Positions 7,208-14,941 of a DNA stretch of 64,000 nt are shown here, piece by piece. The notes beneath the pieces were generated by a model. That model ran no database searches and was not told where the DNA came from. It saw only the letters and a list, made by a program, of their open reading frames with translations. The DNA lies in the IMG/VR virus record IMGVR_UViG_3300049212_000062, positions 1-64,000 of that record, one strand, 5' to 3'. This stretch comes from a virus. Each line of letters opens with the position of its first letter. The stretch's first letter is position 1. Position numbers and translations under genes: made by a program.

Positions 7208-8077
7208 CTAGGTATCTGATTCGACGTAGCAGTTGAAGAGCGTGATGCCGATCACGCTGCTGACACCGCCAACACTGTGATACATCTTCGGCAAGAGTAA
7301 CGTTGTGTTCGCCGGCAGGCTCGAGCTGGCGCTGCCGCTGGTGGTTGTGCCTGCGGTCAGGTTGTCAAGCTGGTATTCGACTGTTGAACCGTTGGGCGCG
7401 CAGTAGATGGTCGCTTCGTACACGGCGTCTTCGTTGGCCGCCGGCCGGGCCCAGCTACCCGACAGCGTGTCTTTCGCGACGGTGCCGCTGCCGGTCTTGT
7501 GCATGAACGAGATGTTGCTGTCGGCAGCATCCCAACCGAAGCCCAGGACGTTGTTCTGCCCGCTCGGTTCGGCGTCTGTCGGCGCGCCAGTGGCGCTCAC
7601 GAAGCCGAAGAATCCGCGCGTTGTGCTGGCAACGCCGGTTGTGAAGCCGACGCGCATGCACACCAGGAAGCCGCCGCGACCTGCGGCGTCACCGCGATAC
7701 CACTGGCTCTGATTCCAGCGGAAGCCGGCGACGGCCGTTGTGGACGGCGTTGTCACCAGTGCGTCGACACGGCGCTGCGACTTGTAGAAGTTGGTGTTGT
7801 TGACAGCAGCAAGGGTAAGCGTGCCCGTTGTGGTCACGCCCATGCCGAAGGTGTCGATGGTGGCAACGTCACCCCGTGGGTTCCACCATGCCATGCGGGA
7901 CCGGCCGAAGCTCGGTCCTAGCGGCTGTGCCTTGCCACTTGGGCCGCGTTGGAAGAGGCGAGGTTGGTTCGCCATCTTCCCCGCATAAACGCGCAGGTCG
8001 TTGCCCGACCCCGCTGCCGGTGCACCGCTAGCGTCGAGTGCGACGAAGTCGTACGGGGTGAGGATTCGCTTTGCCAT
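7208..8077 (-). CDS. Tail adhesin or virion surface protein (paralogue 2)
   Basis: 289 residues, homologous over its length to the 285-residue protein that follows it, separated by one base. It begins MAKRILTPYDF, similar to the N-terminus of the larger fibre upstream (MAKKILVNYDF), suggesting a common docking segment. The rest is glycine/serine/threonine-rich beta structure. A TACAGT hexamer lies seven bases before the ATG, and there is only a weak ribosome site. Probable receptor-binding or fibre-decoration protein. Confidence 0.7.
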   Translation of the reverse strand: MAKRILTPYDFVALDASGAPAAGSGNDLRVYAGKMANQPRLFQRGPSGKAQPLGPSFGRSRMAWWNPRGDVATIDTFGMGVTTTGTLTLAAVNNTNFYKSQRRVDALVTTPSTTAVAGFRWNQSQWYRGDAAGRGGFLVCMRVGFTTGVASTTRGFFGFVSATGAPTDAEPSGQNNVLGFGWDAADSNISFMHKTGSGTVAKDTLSGSWARPAANEDAVYEATIYCAPNGSTVEYQLDNLTAGTTTSGSASSSLPANTTLLLPKMYHSVGGVSSVIGITLFNCYVESDT

Positions 8078-8096
8078 TCACCGCACTGTAGCCCGG

Positions 8097-9287
8097 TTAG
8101 GCGTGGATGACCACACGCAGCGCATTGCTTGCCGGCGCCACGGCGAAGGTGAATGACGCTTGCGTGGTGCTGGCAGCGACGCACTCGCAGTCCACGAAGG
8201 CATCGTCGCTGTTCTGCCGCACGCTGTAGGTGATGTCCTTGGTGCCCAGGTTGTGCGTGACGGTGATGGTGGTGTTGCTGCCGTTGCCGATGTCCGCGGC
8301 GTACTTGGTGACGACGACAGCGGTGTTGATGGCAACATCGTCCGCGTTCACCGTGATGCCCGTGCCGGCACCGACAGCGAAGGTGCGGTTGGCGCTGATG
8401 TCGCCACCGCCCGTCAGGCCGTTGCCTGCGGTGAGGGTGACGCCGGTGTGGTCGACGTTGCGCGCGTGACTGGTGTCCAGTTGCACGTCGTCGGCGTTGA
8501 CGGTGATACCGGTGCCCGCGCCGACGTTGAAGGTGCTGCCCGACAGGGTCAAGCCCGCGCCTGCGCTGTAGCTGCTGCCACCACCGAACGACACGAACGT
8601 CAGCGACGTGCTGCCGAGCGTGATGGTGCCGGTGTTGTTGCACACCCAGCGCGTGCCGCCATTGGTGGTGCCTTCGCTGACGAAGACCGCCGCGCCCTTC
8701 ATTTCTTCGCCGCTGTCCGCGTCCGTGGCGCGTGTGCCAGAGCCCGACAGCACAACCACGTAGATCCCGTTTTCGGCCCCGGCCGACTGGTTCTTCACCA
8801 GCACGCGGTCACCCGTTGCCAGTGTCACCCCGTCCAGGCCCGTGCCGTCTTGCAGGTCGGTGCTGATGTCCAGCGGGTCTGTGGTGGCGACGCGAACCTC
8901 GTCTTTCCACGACAGGCCCGCCAGCTTGTCGTCGACGTAGGCCTTCGTTGTTGCGTCACCGCTGGCCGTGGGCGTGGCAAGGTTGGTGATTTTCTGCCCG
9001 TTCAGCGACACGCTGGCCGTCGGTGCGGCCATTTGGTCCAGGCGGCTGGTGCGGACCTGGGTGTCGAAGTCGCTGATCGTGCTAGCCGTCTGCGTGCCGG
9101 TGTGACGGCTGCGCGCGGTATCGCTGACGAACGACGTGCCGTTGTGGTACTTGAAGAGGTTGTTGGTGCTGTCGTAGTAGAACTGACCGGCGGTCGGCGA
9201 GCTTGGGTCGGCTGCCAGTACGTGCGCAACCGCGTTCATCACCTGATTCTTGGTGAAGTCGTAGTTGACAAGGATTTTCTTTGCCAT
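8097..9287 (-). CDS. Tail fibre protein
   Basis: 396 residues. An N-terminal tag MAKKILVNYDF is followed by a fibre-type region (LNGQKITNLATPTASGDATT plus KAYVDDKL, the phage fibre repeat KIxNLAxPxxxxDAxxKxYVD), then glycine/threonine-rich beta-repeat sequence. The motif GAGTGITVNADDV occurs twice near the C-terminal third. The C-terminus is a compact beta domain ending in RVVIHA. AGGAG precedes the start. It is the main fibre of this adhesin block and a likely host-range determinant. Confidence 0.85.
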   Translation of the reverse strand: MAKKILVNYDFTKNQVMNAVAHVLAADPSSPTAGQFYYDSTNNLFKYHNGTSFVSDTARSRHTGTQTASTISDFDTQVRTSRLDQMAAPTASVSLNGQKITNLATPTASGDATTKAYVDDKLAGLSWKDEVRVATTDPLDISTDLQDGTGLDGVTLATGDRVLVKNQSAGAENGIYVVVLSGSGTRATDADSGEEMKGAAVFVSEGTTNGGTRWVCNNTGTITLGSTSLTFVSFGGGSSYSAGAGLTLSGSTFNVGAGTGITVNADDVQLDTSHARNVDHTGVTLTAGNGLTGGGDISANRTFAVGAGTGITVNADDVAINTAVVVTKYAADIGNGSNTTITVTHNLGTKDITYSVRQNSDDAFVDCECVAASTTQASFTFAVAPASNALRVVIHA

Positions 9288-9303
9288 GACCCAGCTCCTG
9301 AGG

Positions 9304-9636
9304 CTAGTTGAGGTACGCGGTGCCCGAGAACGGGGCGGAGAACGTCAATTGAATGTTGTCGGTGTCGGTGAAGGCAATAACGCCTTCGACCTCATCGCCG
9401 CCGCTGTCGATGACCAGGACAGCGGGGTACTTGTGCATGTTGTGGTTGATGGTCCACACGGCCGACGCGACGGCCTGCGTGTGCTCGTAGTGCAGGTCAC
9501 TGCCGACCGCACCGTCGTCGCCCTTGGGCCCTGCGGGGCCCTGTGCGCTGCCCAGCGTGACGCTGATGACCGGCGCGGGCTGGACTGTGACGTCAATGAC
9601 CGGCGGTGGTAGGACCTCGAGGTCGATATCGCTCAC
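9304..9636 (-). CDS. Short tail-fibre-like protein with collagen-like segment
   Basis: 110 residues from a GTG at 9636 overlapping the upstream stop. A proline/valine-rich start leads to a short Gly-X-Y stretch (GPAGPKGDDGAVG), then a small beta domain with HNMHKYPAVLVIDSGGDEVEG, a pattern seen at the ends of many phage fibres. Probably a small fibre or fibre-tip subunit. Confidence 0.7.
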   Translation of the reverse strand: MSDIDLEVLPPPVIDVTVQPAPVISVTLGSAQGPAGPKGDDGAVGSDLHYEHTQAVASAVWTINHNMHKYPAVLVIDSGGDEVEGVIAFTDTDNIQLTFSAPFSGTAYLN

Positions 9637-10019
9637 GGCCGGGTCACCTCGCGTAGTACGGTCACGTTCCCGTAGAACAGCGGTGTGACCCGGCCAAGCG
9701 AGTCCTCCAGCTCCATATCCCACACGTACAGCGAGGCCTCCTCAGTGGGCTGCTCGCCGGCCGCGATTGCGGCCGTTTCTTCATCGGTCAAGCCGAACGT
9801 GAACACGCCGTTGACAGCGTCGGTGATGGTGCACGTGAAGGACTCGACGACTGCGGTGTCGAGCGCCTTCTTGCGAATTTGGCCCCGCACCGTGGCGCCC
9901 GTCAGGTTGATGGGCGTGGTGTCGGGGTTTTTGGCGGTGGCAGTTGCATCGAACGTTCCGCCCTGCCTGATGTTCAGGTTGAGCTTACTGCCGAAACTGC
10001 CGATGCTCTGCGTTGCCAT
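9633..10019 (-). CDS. Small virion protein, Ig-like beta fold
   Basis: 128 residues with a run of beta strands (LNLNIRQGGTFDATATA, VRGQIRKKALDT, FTCTITDAVNGVFTFGLTDEET) resembling the baseplate or fibre-associated Ig-like proteins that pair with tail fibres. It overlaps the next gene by 4 bp. Likely structural; no signature allows a firmer name. Confidence 0.65.
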   Translation of the reverse strand: MATQSIGSFGSKLNLNIRQGGTFDATATAKNPDTTPINLTGATVRGQIRKKALDTAVVESFTCTITDAVNGVFTFGLTDEETAAIAAGEQPTEEASLYVWDMELEDSLGRVTPLFYGNVTVLREVTRP

Positions 10020-10028
10020 GGGGCCGCA

Positions 10029-10112
10029 TTATGCGGGCCGCCAGTAGGGCAAAACAGGGTTGAAGACAAGGACGGGCCACCAAAACAGGTAGAAGGCCAG
10101 GAGCGGGGTCAC
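10029..10112 (-). CDS. 27-residue hydrophobic peptide
   Basis: A GTG at 10112 overlaps the upstream TGA (GTGA) and opens a 27-codon frame: a start followed by TPLLAFYLFWWPVLVFNP and a short polar end. It would form one membrane helix. The overlap and strongly membrane-like composition suggest a real small membrane protein, but no role can be assigned. Confidence 0.5.
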   Translation of the reverse strand: MTPLLAFYLFWWPVLVFNPVLPYWRPA

Positions 10113-10315
10113 GTGGCGCTGCTTTCGTATGCTGCCAGCAGGGCCTCGGCCGCGACGTACACGTAGTCCTTGAGGTCGGTCTGACCTTCCTTGATGGTGT
10201 AGCCGTTGGCAAGCAACACCTCGCGGATCTTCGCGCGCCGGCAGTCGGTGGGCGGGACCAGCGGTTGCGCGCACTTGCCGGACGTGCCGCCGCAGGCGGA
10301 GCAGATGGTGGGCAT
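10109..10315 (-). CDS. Small CxxC protein
   Basis: 68 residues with an N-terminal CSAC..GKC cluster, a second Cys at about residue 25, and a C-terminal helix rich in Ala, Tyr and Glu. AAGGAAAA precedes ATG 10315. The cysteines may hold a zinc. No family recognised. Confidence 0.6.
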   Translation of the reverse strand: MPTICSACGGTSGKCAQPLVPPTDCRRAKIREVLLANGYTIKEGQTDLKDYVYVAAEALLAAYESSAT

Positions 10316-10327
10316 GGAACTTTTCCT

Positions 10328-10510
10328 TTAGGCTTCGTCAATGACGCGTTGCGTTTGCTGAAGGGCGTGAGCATGCAACAGGGCAACGACGTAAGCCTGC
10401 GGCACACCTGCTTCCACGACCTTGGTGATCGCCGCCACCAGCTCTTGATCGAACTGGTGGACAGCGCTCGGCGCTGACTCGATAGCCACAAGCGCCGGCA
10501 CATCACTCAC
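10328..10510 (-). CDS. Small helical protein
   Basis: 60 residues from a GTG at 10510 that overlaps the upstream stop (GTGA). It is acidic and helical (QELVAAITKVVEAGVPQAYVVALLHAHA), perhaps a regulatory or membrane-peripheral peptide. The open frame continues far upstream in another gene's shadow, so the coupled GTG is preferred. No family recognised. Confidence 0.55.
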   Translation of the reverse strand: MSDVPALVAIESAPSAVHQFDQELVAAITKVVEAGVPQAYVVALLHAHALQQTQRVIDEA

Positions 10511-10953
10511 GCTGCGCACTCGCTGGCGTTGAGGGTACGCGGCAACCCGCGTTTCTCGAAGAAGTCCTCGGTCACGCGCATGCCGTTGTGCGGCCCGTCG
10601 GCGTCTTTGCCTTTCACGCCCGGCGACCTGCCGCCGACCTTGACCTTGGCGCTGCGCTTGTTGTACTCGGTTGCCACGGTGAGGCACTGCGTTCGAGCCG
10701 CGCTCGCGTCTGTCGTCGACAACGGCTGCGCGCCCTTGTTGTGCAAGCGGGCCACGCTGTAGCTGAACAGGGCGTTGGCGTCCACGTACCACTCGCCCGG
10801 GTCGTGGGCACACTTGGCCCCCACAGCGCACGGCACGGCCCCTGCCGGCACGCCTGCGCCGTGCGCCGGGGTTAGGGCAAAGAACACGTACAGCACCAGG
10901 AACAGCCAAGCGGCAACGCCGATTGCGATCCGTTTCTTGAAGGTCATGAACAC
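10507..10953 (-). CDS. Exported or membrane-anchored protein of unknown function
   Basis: 148 residues. A GTG at 10953 has GGAG seven bases upstream; the ATG two codons later is spaced too far. Residues 5-30 form a basic start plus hydrophobic helix (RIAIGVAAWLFLVLYVFFAL) ending in AHGAG, a possible signal peptidase site. The mature part has paired cysteines (PCAVGAKC) and a C-terminal cysteine, plausible for a periplasmic disulphide protein. It has its own promoter (10987-11015). Possible roles include superinfection exclusion or lysis control, but this is only inference. Confidence 0.6.
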   Translation of the reverse strand: MFMTFKKRIAIGVAAWLFLVLYVFFALTPAHGAGVPAGAVPCAVGAKCAHDPGEWYVDANALFSYSVARLHNKGAQPLSTTDASAARTQCLTVATEYNKRSAKVKVGGRSPGVKGKDADGPHNGMRVTEDFFEKRGLPRTLNASECAA

Positions 10954-10986
10954 GAGTTTTCTCCGTTTTGGGTGGTTGGGATTGGC

Positions 10987-11015
10987 ATCGTACACCCGTG
11001 TCGCCCCATGCACAA
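10987..11015 (-). promoter_or_regulatory. Sigma70-type promoter
   Basis: Minus-strand TTGTGC (11010-11015) and TACGAT (10987-10992) with a 17-base spacer, in the only gap of this part of the operon and about 35 bases before the exported-protein start. It would transcribe that gene and the adhesins below. Confidence 0.6.
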
Positions 11016-11034
11016 CTTGACACAAGTCTTGATG

Positions 11035-11054
11035 GCACGGCGTTGGTGCCGTGC
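11035..11054. other. GC-rich hairpin after the diphosphohydrolase-like gene
   Basis: Perfect 7-bp stem GCACGGC/GCCGTGC with a six-base loop, just after the stop at 11066. No T run follows on the minus strand, so it is at most a weak terminator or an mRNA end-stabilising structure upstream of the 10987-11015 promoter. Confidence 0.5.
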
Positions 11055-11065
11055 GCAAAGGGCAG

Positions 11066-12523
11066 TCACCGCACTTCACGCCACACGCCTTCATTCAGCG
11101 GCTGGATGCCGATGCCGAGGGCGCGCTCGACGGAACGAACAAGGTCGTTGTACGACGTGCTGGGCGCGTCCAACCAGCTGCTGTAGATCTCCGTCACACG
11201 CTCGTCGCTCAGCGGCTGCGCTGGCTGTGTGGCGAGAGCGGCCAGCGTACGATTGCAGAGCAGTGACCCTGCATACCCTGGCAGGTGGACCATGTCGTGC
11301 TCGTGACGGAACCGAAGTTCGCTGGCCAGCGTGACCGGGCCGCAGCGCTCATCGTCGAGATCGTTCCCCTGCCCCACCTCTGCGGCAACAGCCACCGGCA
11401 GCGAGGCGGCTTCGGGCAATGGCGAGTGCTTCGGCTTCGCGGCATGCTTGGCGCGGATCTGGTCCACCTTCGTCCAGATCCTGGCCAGCTCGGCTTCGGC
11501 GGCTGCGTGCATGTCCAGGCCATTGGCGAGGCACAGCGCGGCCAGGGTGATCATCACGCCGCCGGCTTCTTGATGCGGCTCGCCAACCGGGCGGCCGAAG
11601 GTGTAGTCAACCAACTGGTGCGCTTCGCTCTGCGTGCACCCACAAGCCTGCACCAGTTCCAGCGCCTCTTCGAGAAAGCGATGGTTTCGCTCGATCTTGT
11701 CGCTGGCAATCTCGGCGCCGAAGCAAGCCAGCATCCACGGTTGAACGCGCCGCTGCAACGACTCGGGCTGTGTGGCGGCAGGCGCTTGCGGATTGGCGGT
11801 TGGCAGTGGTTGTGTGACGACTGCGAGCAGAGCGGCCTCTGCTTTGGAGCATCTTTCAAGCGCGCCGGGCAGCAGTGGGCCATGGCGGACAGCATCACCA
11901 CTAGCGATGTACTCGCGGCAGGCGGCAGTCACGTCATCGACCGCGGCATAGATGGATGCCTGTTTAGCCTCCCCCTGTGCGGCACCTGCCAAGCGGGCAG
12001 GTGTGGCGATGCCGTACCCGAGCTTCCAGAGGAACAGGCAGAAGTTCGCCACGTCGCGCGGGTCCCCTTTCTCGACGTGCTCGCGGAGCATTCGCGACAG
12101 ATCTTCCTGCGAGCAGGTGTCCCACCCACCGCGCCCCTTGGCGCGGGCTTGAGCAAGTTTTTCCTTCATGGCAGCGGCGAACTCGTCCGCAAAGACATCG
12201 TCGCTATGCTGCTCCTTCGGCTCGGCAACAGCGGGCGCGGCCAGCATCGAATCGCGCTTGTGGATCACCTCGACGGACCCATTGCGTTCAGCCTGGTACA
12301 GGCGAATTGCCGCACGCAGCACCTGATCATCGGTCATCCCCTGCCGCTCAGCCAGTTCGGACACGGCCTTGGCGTAGTCGGCGGCAACAACCACCGGAGG
12401 CAGGGCAGCGCGCAGCGGTTCCTCGCCGTCCCGGATCAGCACGCCCGCCGGGTCACTCTTGATGTCGTCCGGGTGGCGCGGTGTGCCCGTGAACGGGTTG
12501 AAAAGCATCGTCCTGCCGATCAT
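11066..12523 (-). CDS. dATP/dGTP diphosphohydrolase-like (DUF550/PF04447) protein
   Basis: 485 residues from ATG 12523 with AAGGA upstream. The N-terminal 45 residues (FNPFTGTPRHPDDI) and a central GWDTCSQEDL..DVANFCLFLWKLG segment are typical of this large phage family. Residues 262-370 match the MazG-like PF04447 domain: FGAEI..DKIERNHRFLEEALELVQA, HQLVDYTFGRPVGEPHQEAGG and the ending IRAKHAAKPKHSPLP. Related enzymes hydrolyse dATP or dGTP to the monophosphate, including MazZ of 2-aminoadenine phages. No PurZ-like gene is present here, so pool control rather than Z-genome synthesis is inferred. The C-terminal 110 residues are unrecognised. Confidence 0.8.
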   Translation of the reverse strand: MIGRTMLFNPFTGTPRHPDDIKSDPAGVLIRDGEEPLRAALPPVVVAADYAKAVSELAERQGMTDDQVLRAAIRLYQAERNGSVEVIHKRDSMLAAPAVAEPKEQHSDDVFADEFAAAMKEKLAQARAKGRGGWDTCSQEDLSRMLREHVEKGDPRDVANFCLFLWKLGYGIATPARLAGAAQGEAKQASIYAAVDDVTAACREYIASGDAVRHGPLLPGALERCSKAEAALLAVVTQPLPTANPQAPAATQPESLQRRVQPWMLACFGAEIASDKIERNHRFLEEALELVQACGCTQSEAHQLVDYTFGRPVGEPHQEAGGVMITLAALCLANGLDMHAAAEAELARIWTKVDQIRAKHAAKPKHSPLPEAASLPVAVAAEVGQGNDLDDERCGPVTLASELRFRHEHDMVHLPGYAGSLLCNRTLAALATQPAQPLSDERVTEIYSSWLDAPSTSYNDLVRSVERALGIGIQPLNEGVWREVR

Positions 12524-12707
12524 GGCAATTCCTTTCTGAGCAGAAGCAGCCGTAGAAGCTGCTGTCGACCCCGCAATGCGGGCAGCGGGGCGCACGGCCC
12601 TCCAGCAGCGCCGCAACGTAGTCGGGTGGCAGGGTAGCCAGCACCCGCAGCTCCAAAGCGCTGTAATCGCCTTCTGGAGCCCCGGTTGCGGTGCCACGTG
12701 GGTTCAT
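12453..12707 (-). CDS. Small cysteine-rich protein
   Basis: 84 residues. The ATG at 12707 overlaps the stop of the DUF1508-like gene (ATGA). The first 45 residues are helical (DYSALELRVLATLPPDYVAALLEG), followed by CPHCG and CFCSERNC, a possible zinc site. The last 23 residues overlap the next gene and look like shadow sequence, so the protein's functional part is probably the first 60. Confidence 0.55.
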   Translation of the reverse strand: MNPRGTATGAPEGDYSALELRVLATLPPDYVAALLEGRAPRCPHCGVDSSFYGCFCSERNCHDRQDDAFQPVHGHTAPPGRHQE

Positions 12708-12904
12708 GTTTCGTCCACCAGCTTCTTCAAGTCGCGCTCCAGCATGGCCCGGCGCATGCCGTCAGGATAGCAGTTGCGCACGTTCTTCACCATGCTGGCG
12801 AACTGCTTGAAGCCCTCGCCAGCACAGCACAGGATCCGGCCGTTGCGGGCCTTGAGGTGCCAGAACCACTCGCGGGACGGGCCGCGCCAGAATTCGAACT
12901 TCAT
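12704..12904 (-). CDS. DUF1508 (YegP-like) small protein
   Basis: 66 residues from ATG 12904 with a perfect GGAGGT ribosome site. It contains the DUF1508 pattern W.W.LKARNGRI(L/I)..GEGF followed by a helical C-terminus instead of the usual second repeat. Its function is unknown in the family. It is coupled to the next gene by a 4-bp overlap and starts directly after the helicase stop. Confidence 0.65.
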   Translation of the reverse strand: MKFEFWRGPSREWFWHLKARNGRILCCAGEGFKQFASMVKNVRNCYPDGMRRAMLERDLKKLVDET

Positions 12905-12905
12905 G

Positions 12906-14207
12906 TCAACCTCCGTGTGCGATGCACAAGTATTGAGAAGGGCGTGTAAAGCCCACGTACAGCAGCCTAGCACGCATCTCGCGCGACCTGTAGATATCGG
13001 GGAAGTCGCAGATCGCGACGTCGTACGTGCTGCCCTGGCTCTTGTGCACCGTGTTGCTGTAGCTGTGGCGCAGCGGAGCCAGCTTGTTGAGCGGCCTGCG
13101 TTCCTCGAACAACTTGTCGGCCTCGCCGATCTTGCCCTCTCGGCGTAGTTCATAAATACGGTCGGTCAGGGCCCTGTGCGTGCGCATGGCGTGCACTGGG
13201 TCAAGCGCGACCTTGAACACCAGTTCGTTGCCTACCGTTTCACCGTTCACCACAAGGTTCGACGCCAGCCTGTGCGCACGCACCTCGTACGTATCAACGC
13301 CGGCGATTGGGTCAACCTGTTCGGCACCTACCACCCGCAGCATTTCGCCATTGCAGAGCAGTGTGTCTTCGTCGTAGTCGAACGCCTCGTTCACCAGCAC
13401 CAGCTCTTCTGGGCCGAACAGCGCATGGTTCGGGTAGCGCCGTGCGTGCATGGCTGCATTGTTGGCGGCGACTGCGGCGTTGGTGAATGCCAGGATGCGG
13501 CAGTCCATACCCGTGTCGATGGCGCGGTCAGCCCAGTCGTGCACGTTGCGCAGGTTGGTGAAGCACACGCGGCCGTCGTCTTTCTTGGCAAACCCGCGGA
13601 TGTCTTGCAGCGTGAACCAGTTCTTGTCCACCACGCGCTCACGCAGGTAGGTCGCGAGCTGGATGATGGGGCTGTCGGCTGCCTGCCGCTGCACCTCTGT
13701 CATCATGCAGCTATGCGGCACCTCTGCCGCCGGCATGCTGTCGTCGCCCACGGGCTCCAACTGGGCCGGGTCCAGTACGTACAGCACAGGCACGCGCTTC
13801 CACTCGAGCTCCTTGTGGTACTCAAGCTTCACCATGCTGCCCTCGTCGCAGATCACCAAGTCGGGCTCGTCCTGCGGGTTGGTGCCCTTGGTGCTGCGCG
13901 ACTTCTCCATCTGCCAGTCGTCATTCCGGCGCACGCGAAAACCGAGGTAGCTGTCGAGCGTGCGGAAGTCGACGGGCAAGTGCCCGATCTTGGCCCGCAG
14001 CACGTCCACGGCCTTGTTCGTGGGCGCAACGATCATGATGCGCATGTTGGGCCGGTCTTCCAGCAGGCGTTCCACCCAGTGGCAGATCAGCCACGTCTTG
14101 CCGACGCCAGCATAGCCTTTGACGGCTGCAAAGCTGCTGTGCCCACGCTGCGTGGTGGCGAGGTAGGCGTCCAGGAACGCCAGCGCGTTGATTTGGTCGT
14201 TGGTCAT
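12906..14207 (-). CDS. SF1B DNA helicase, Dda/RecD2-like
   Basis: 433 residues from ATG 14207. Walker A is GYAGVGKTW at about 31-39. Walker B is LVICDEGSM near 122, and DPAQLEPVGD near 150 matches motif III. HKSQGSTYD and LYVGFTRPSQY near the C-terminus are motifs V and VI of RecD/Dda enzymes. These unwind DNA 5' to 3' and in T4 help start replication and recombination. It is the only motor gene in the early leftward unit. The upstream open extension is His/Arg-rich shadow sequence. Confidence 0.88.
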   Translation of the reverse strand: MTNDQINALAFLDAYLATTQRGHSSFAAVKGYAGVGKTWLICHWVERLLEDRPNMRIMIVAPTNKAVDVLRAKIGHLPVDFRTLDSYLGFRVRRNDDWQMEKSRSTKGTNPQDEPDLVICDEGSMVKLEYHKELEWKRVPVLYVLDPAQLEPVGDDSMPAAEVPHSCMMTEVQRQAADSPIIQLATYLRERVVDKNWFTLQDIRGFAKKDDGRVCFTNLRNVHDWADRAIDTGMDCRILAFTNAAVAANNAAMHARRYPNHALFGPEELVLVNEAFDYDEDTLLCNGEMLRVVGAEQVDPIAGVDTYEVRAHRLASNLVVNGETVGNELVFKVALDPVHAMRTHRALTDRIYELRREGKIGEADKLFEERRPLNKLAPLRHSYSNTVHKSQGSTYDVAICDFPDIYRSREMRARLLYVGFTRPSQYLCIAHGG

Positions 14208-14209
14208 GA

Positions 14210-14371
14210 TCAGTTGGCACACAGGCGGCAGTCGTGCTCGGCGGTTTGGCGGTCGGTGGTGGTGAACTTCGACAGCAGCTTCCACACGCCCTTTTCCAAG
14301 CGGTAGACCTTGTAAACGCCACGGGTTGACACGACCTTGCCGAAGCCCTTGGTGGTAGTGAAGACGGTCAT
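14210..14371 (-). CDS. 53-residue unknown protein
   Basis: A short frame from ATG 14371 to TGA 14210, two bases before the helicase start. The protein is basic with a beta-like pattern (TKGFGKVVSTRGVYKVYRLE, then GVWKLL) and two C-terminal cysteines (HDCRLC). It is the first gene after the 14403-14431 promoter. Position and codon-like composition support it; function is unknown. Confidence 0.65.
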   Translation of the reverse strand: MTVFTTTKGFGKVVSTRGVYKVYRLEKGVWKLLSKFTTTDRQTAEHDCRLCAN

Positions 14372-14393
14372 TTTGTGTGCCCAGTGCGTTGTC

Positions 14394-14431
14394 GATGTCT
14401 AGACTTTAACAGACATCAATCTCCTACGCAA
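14394..14431 (-). promoter_or_regulatory. Sigma70-type promoter with inverted-repeat operator
   Basis: Minus-strand TTGCGT (14426-14431), 17-base spacer, TAAAGT (14403-14408). A 24-bp inverted repeat with perfect 7-base arms GATGTCT/AGACATC (14394-14417) straddles the -10. This mirrors the layout at 5866-5896, and the two -10 regions share GACTTTA when read on the plus strand. It would drive the 53-residue protein, the helicase and downstream genes. Confidence 0.68.
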
Positions 14432-14442
14432 GACGAGGGCTT

Positions 14443-14937
14443 CTAGCCGATGCGGCGTGTTGGCAGCACTTCGGCCGTCGCGACAATGTGCTCGGCGTAG
14501 CTGGCGCATGGTCGGCGAACGATGTACATGGGCGCACCCATCCACTCGCCCTTCTCCAGCGCTTCGGCGTCGGTTGGCATCATGGTGACACCGTTGGCGT
14601 TGCCGCGCAGTTCGCGCAAGAGCTTGATGTACGTGCGGTCGTCCACATACACGCCGGTCAGTATCGGCTCGCGGTTAGACCGGTCGTTCACTTTGGCCGC
14701 TTCCAGGGCCTTGCTGCACGCCTTAACGATCTTGAATCGCACGGTGAGCGGGGCGCGGTGGTCTGTGAACTTGGAGGGTGTCTGGCCCATGTTAATGACC
14801 GGCGCCGTTAGGCCGCCGACCTGTGCTAGTTGATGAATGCGGTGTTGTGCGGCCTCGGCCGAACTCATCGCGCGGTACGCGCCTAGCCCGTCGTCGAAAA
14901 CCTCGGGCTGGCCCCAATCGTTGTATCGGTAGCGCAC
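14443..14937 (-). CDS. Unknown 164-residue protein
   Basis: From a GTG at 14937, five bases after the previous stop and preceded by GGGGGT. A mixed alpha/beta soluble protein (YRYNDWGQPEVFDDGLGAYRAM, TVRFKIVKACSKALEAAK, GVYVDDRTYIKLLRELRG). No domain recognised. It is the last gene before the 14403 promoter. Confidence 0.65.
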   Translation of the reverse strand: MRYRYNDWGQPEVFDDGLGAYRAMSSAEAAQHRIHQLAQVGGLTAPVINMGQTPSKFTDHRAPLTVRFKIVKACSKALEAAKVNDRSNREPILTGVYVDDRTYIKLLRELRGNANGVTMMPTDAEALEKGEWMGAPMYIVRRPCASYAEHIVATAEVLPTRRIG

Positions 14938-14941
14938 ACGG

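Noticed and set aside
11066-12523. Z-genome (2-aminoadenine) system because of the MazZ-related domain
   Set aside because: No PurZ-like adenylosuccinate synthetase or DatZ-like HD enzyme is seen, and the polymerase is a common family A type; nucleotide-pool control is the simpler reading.
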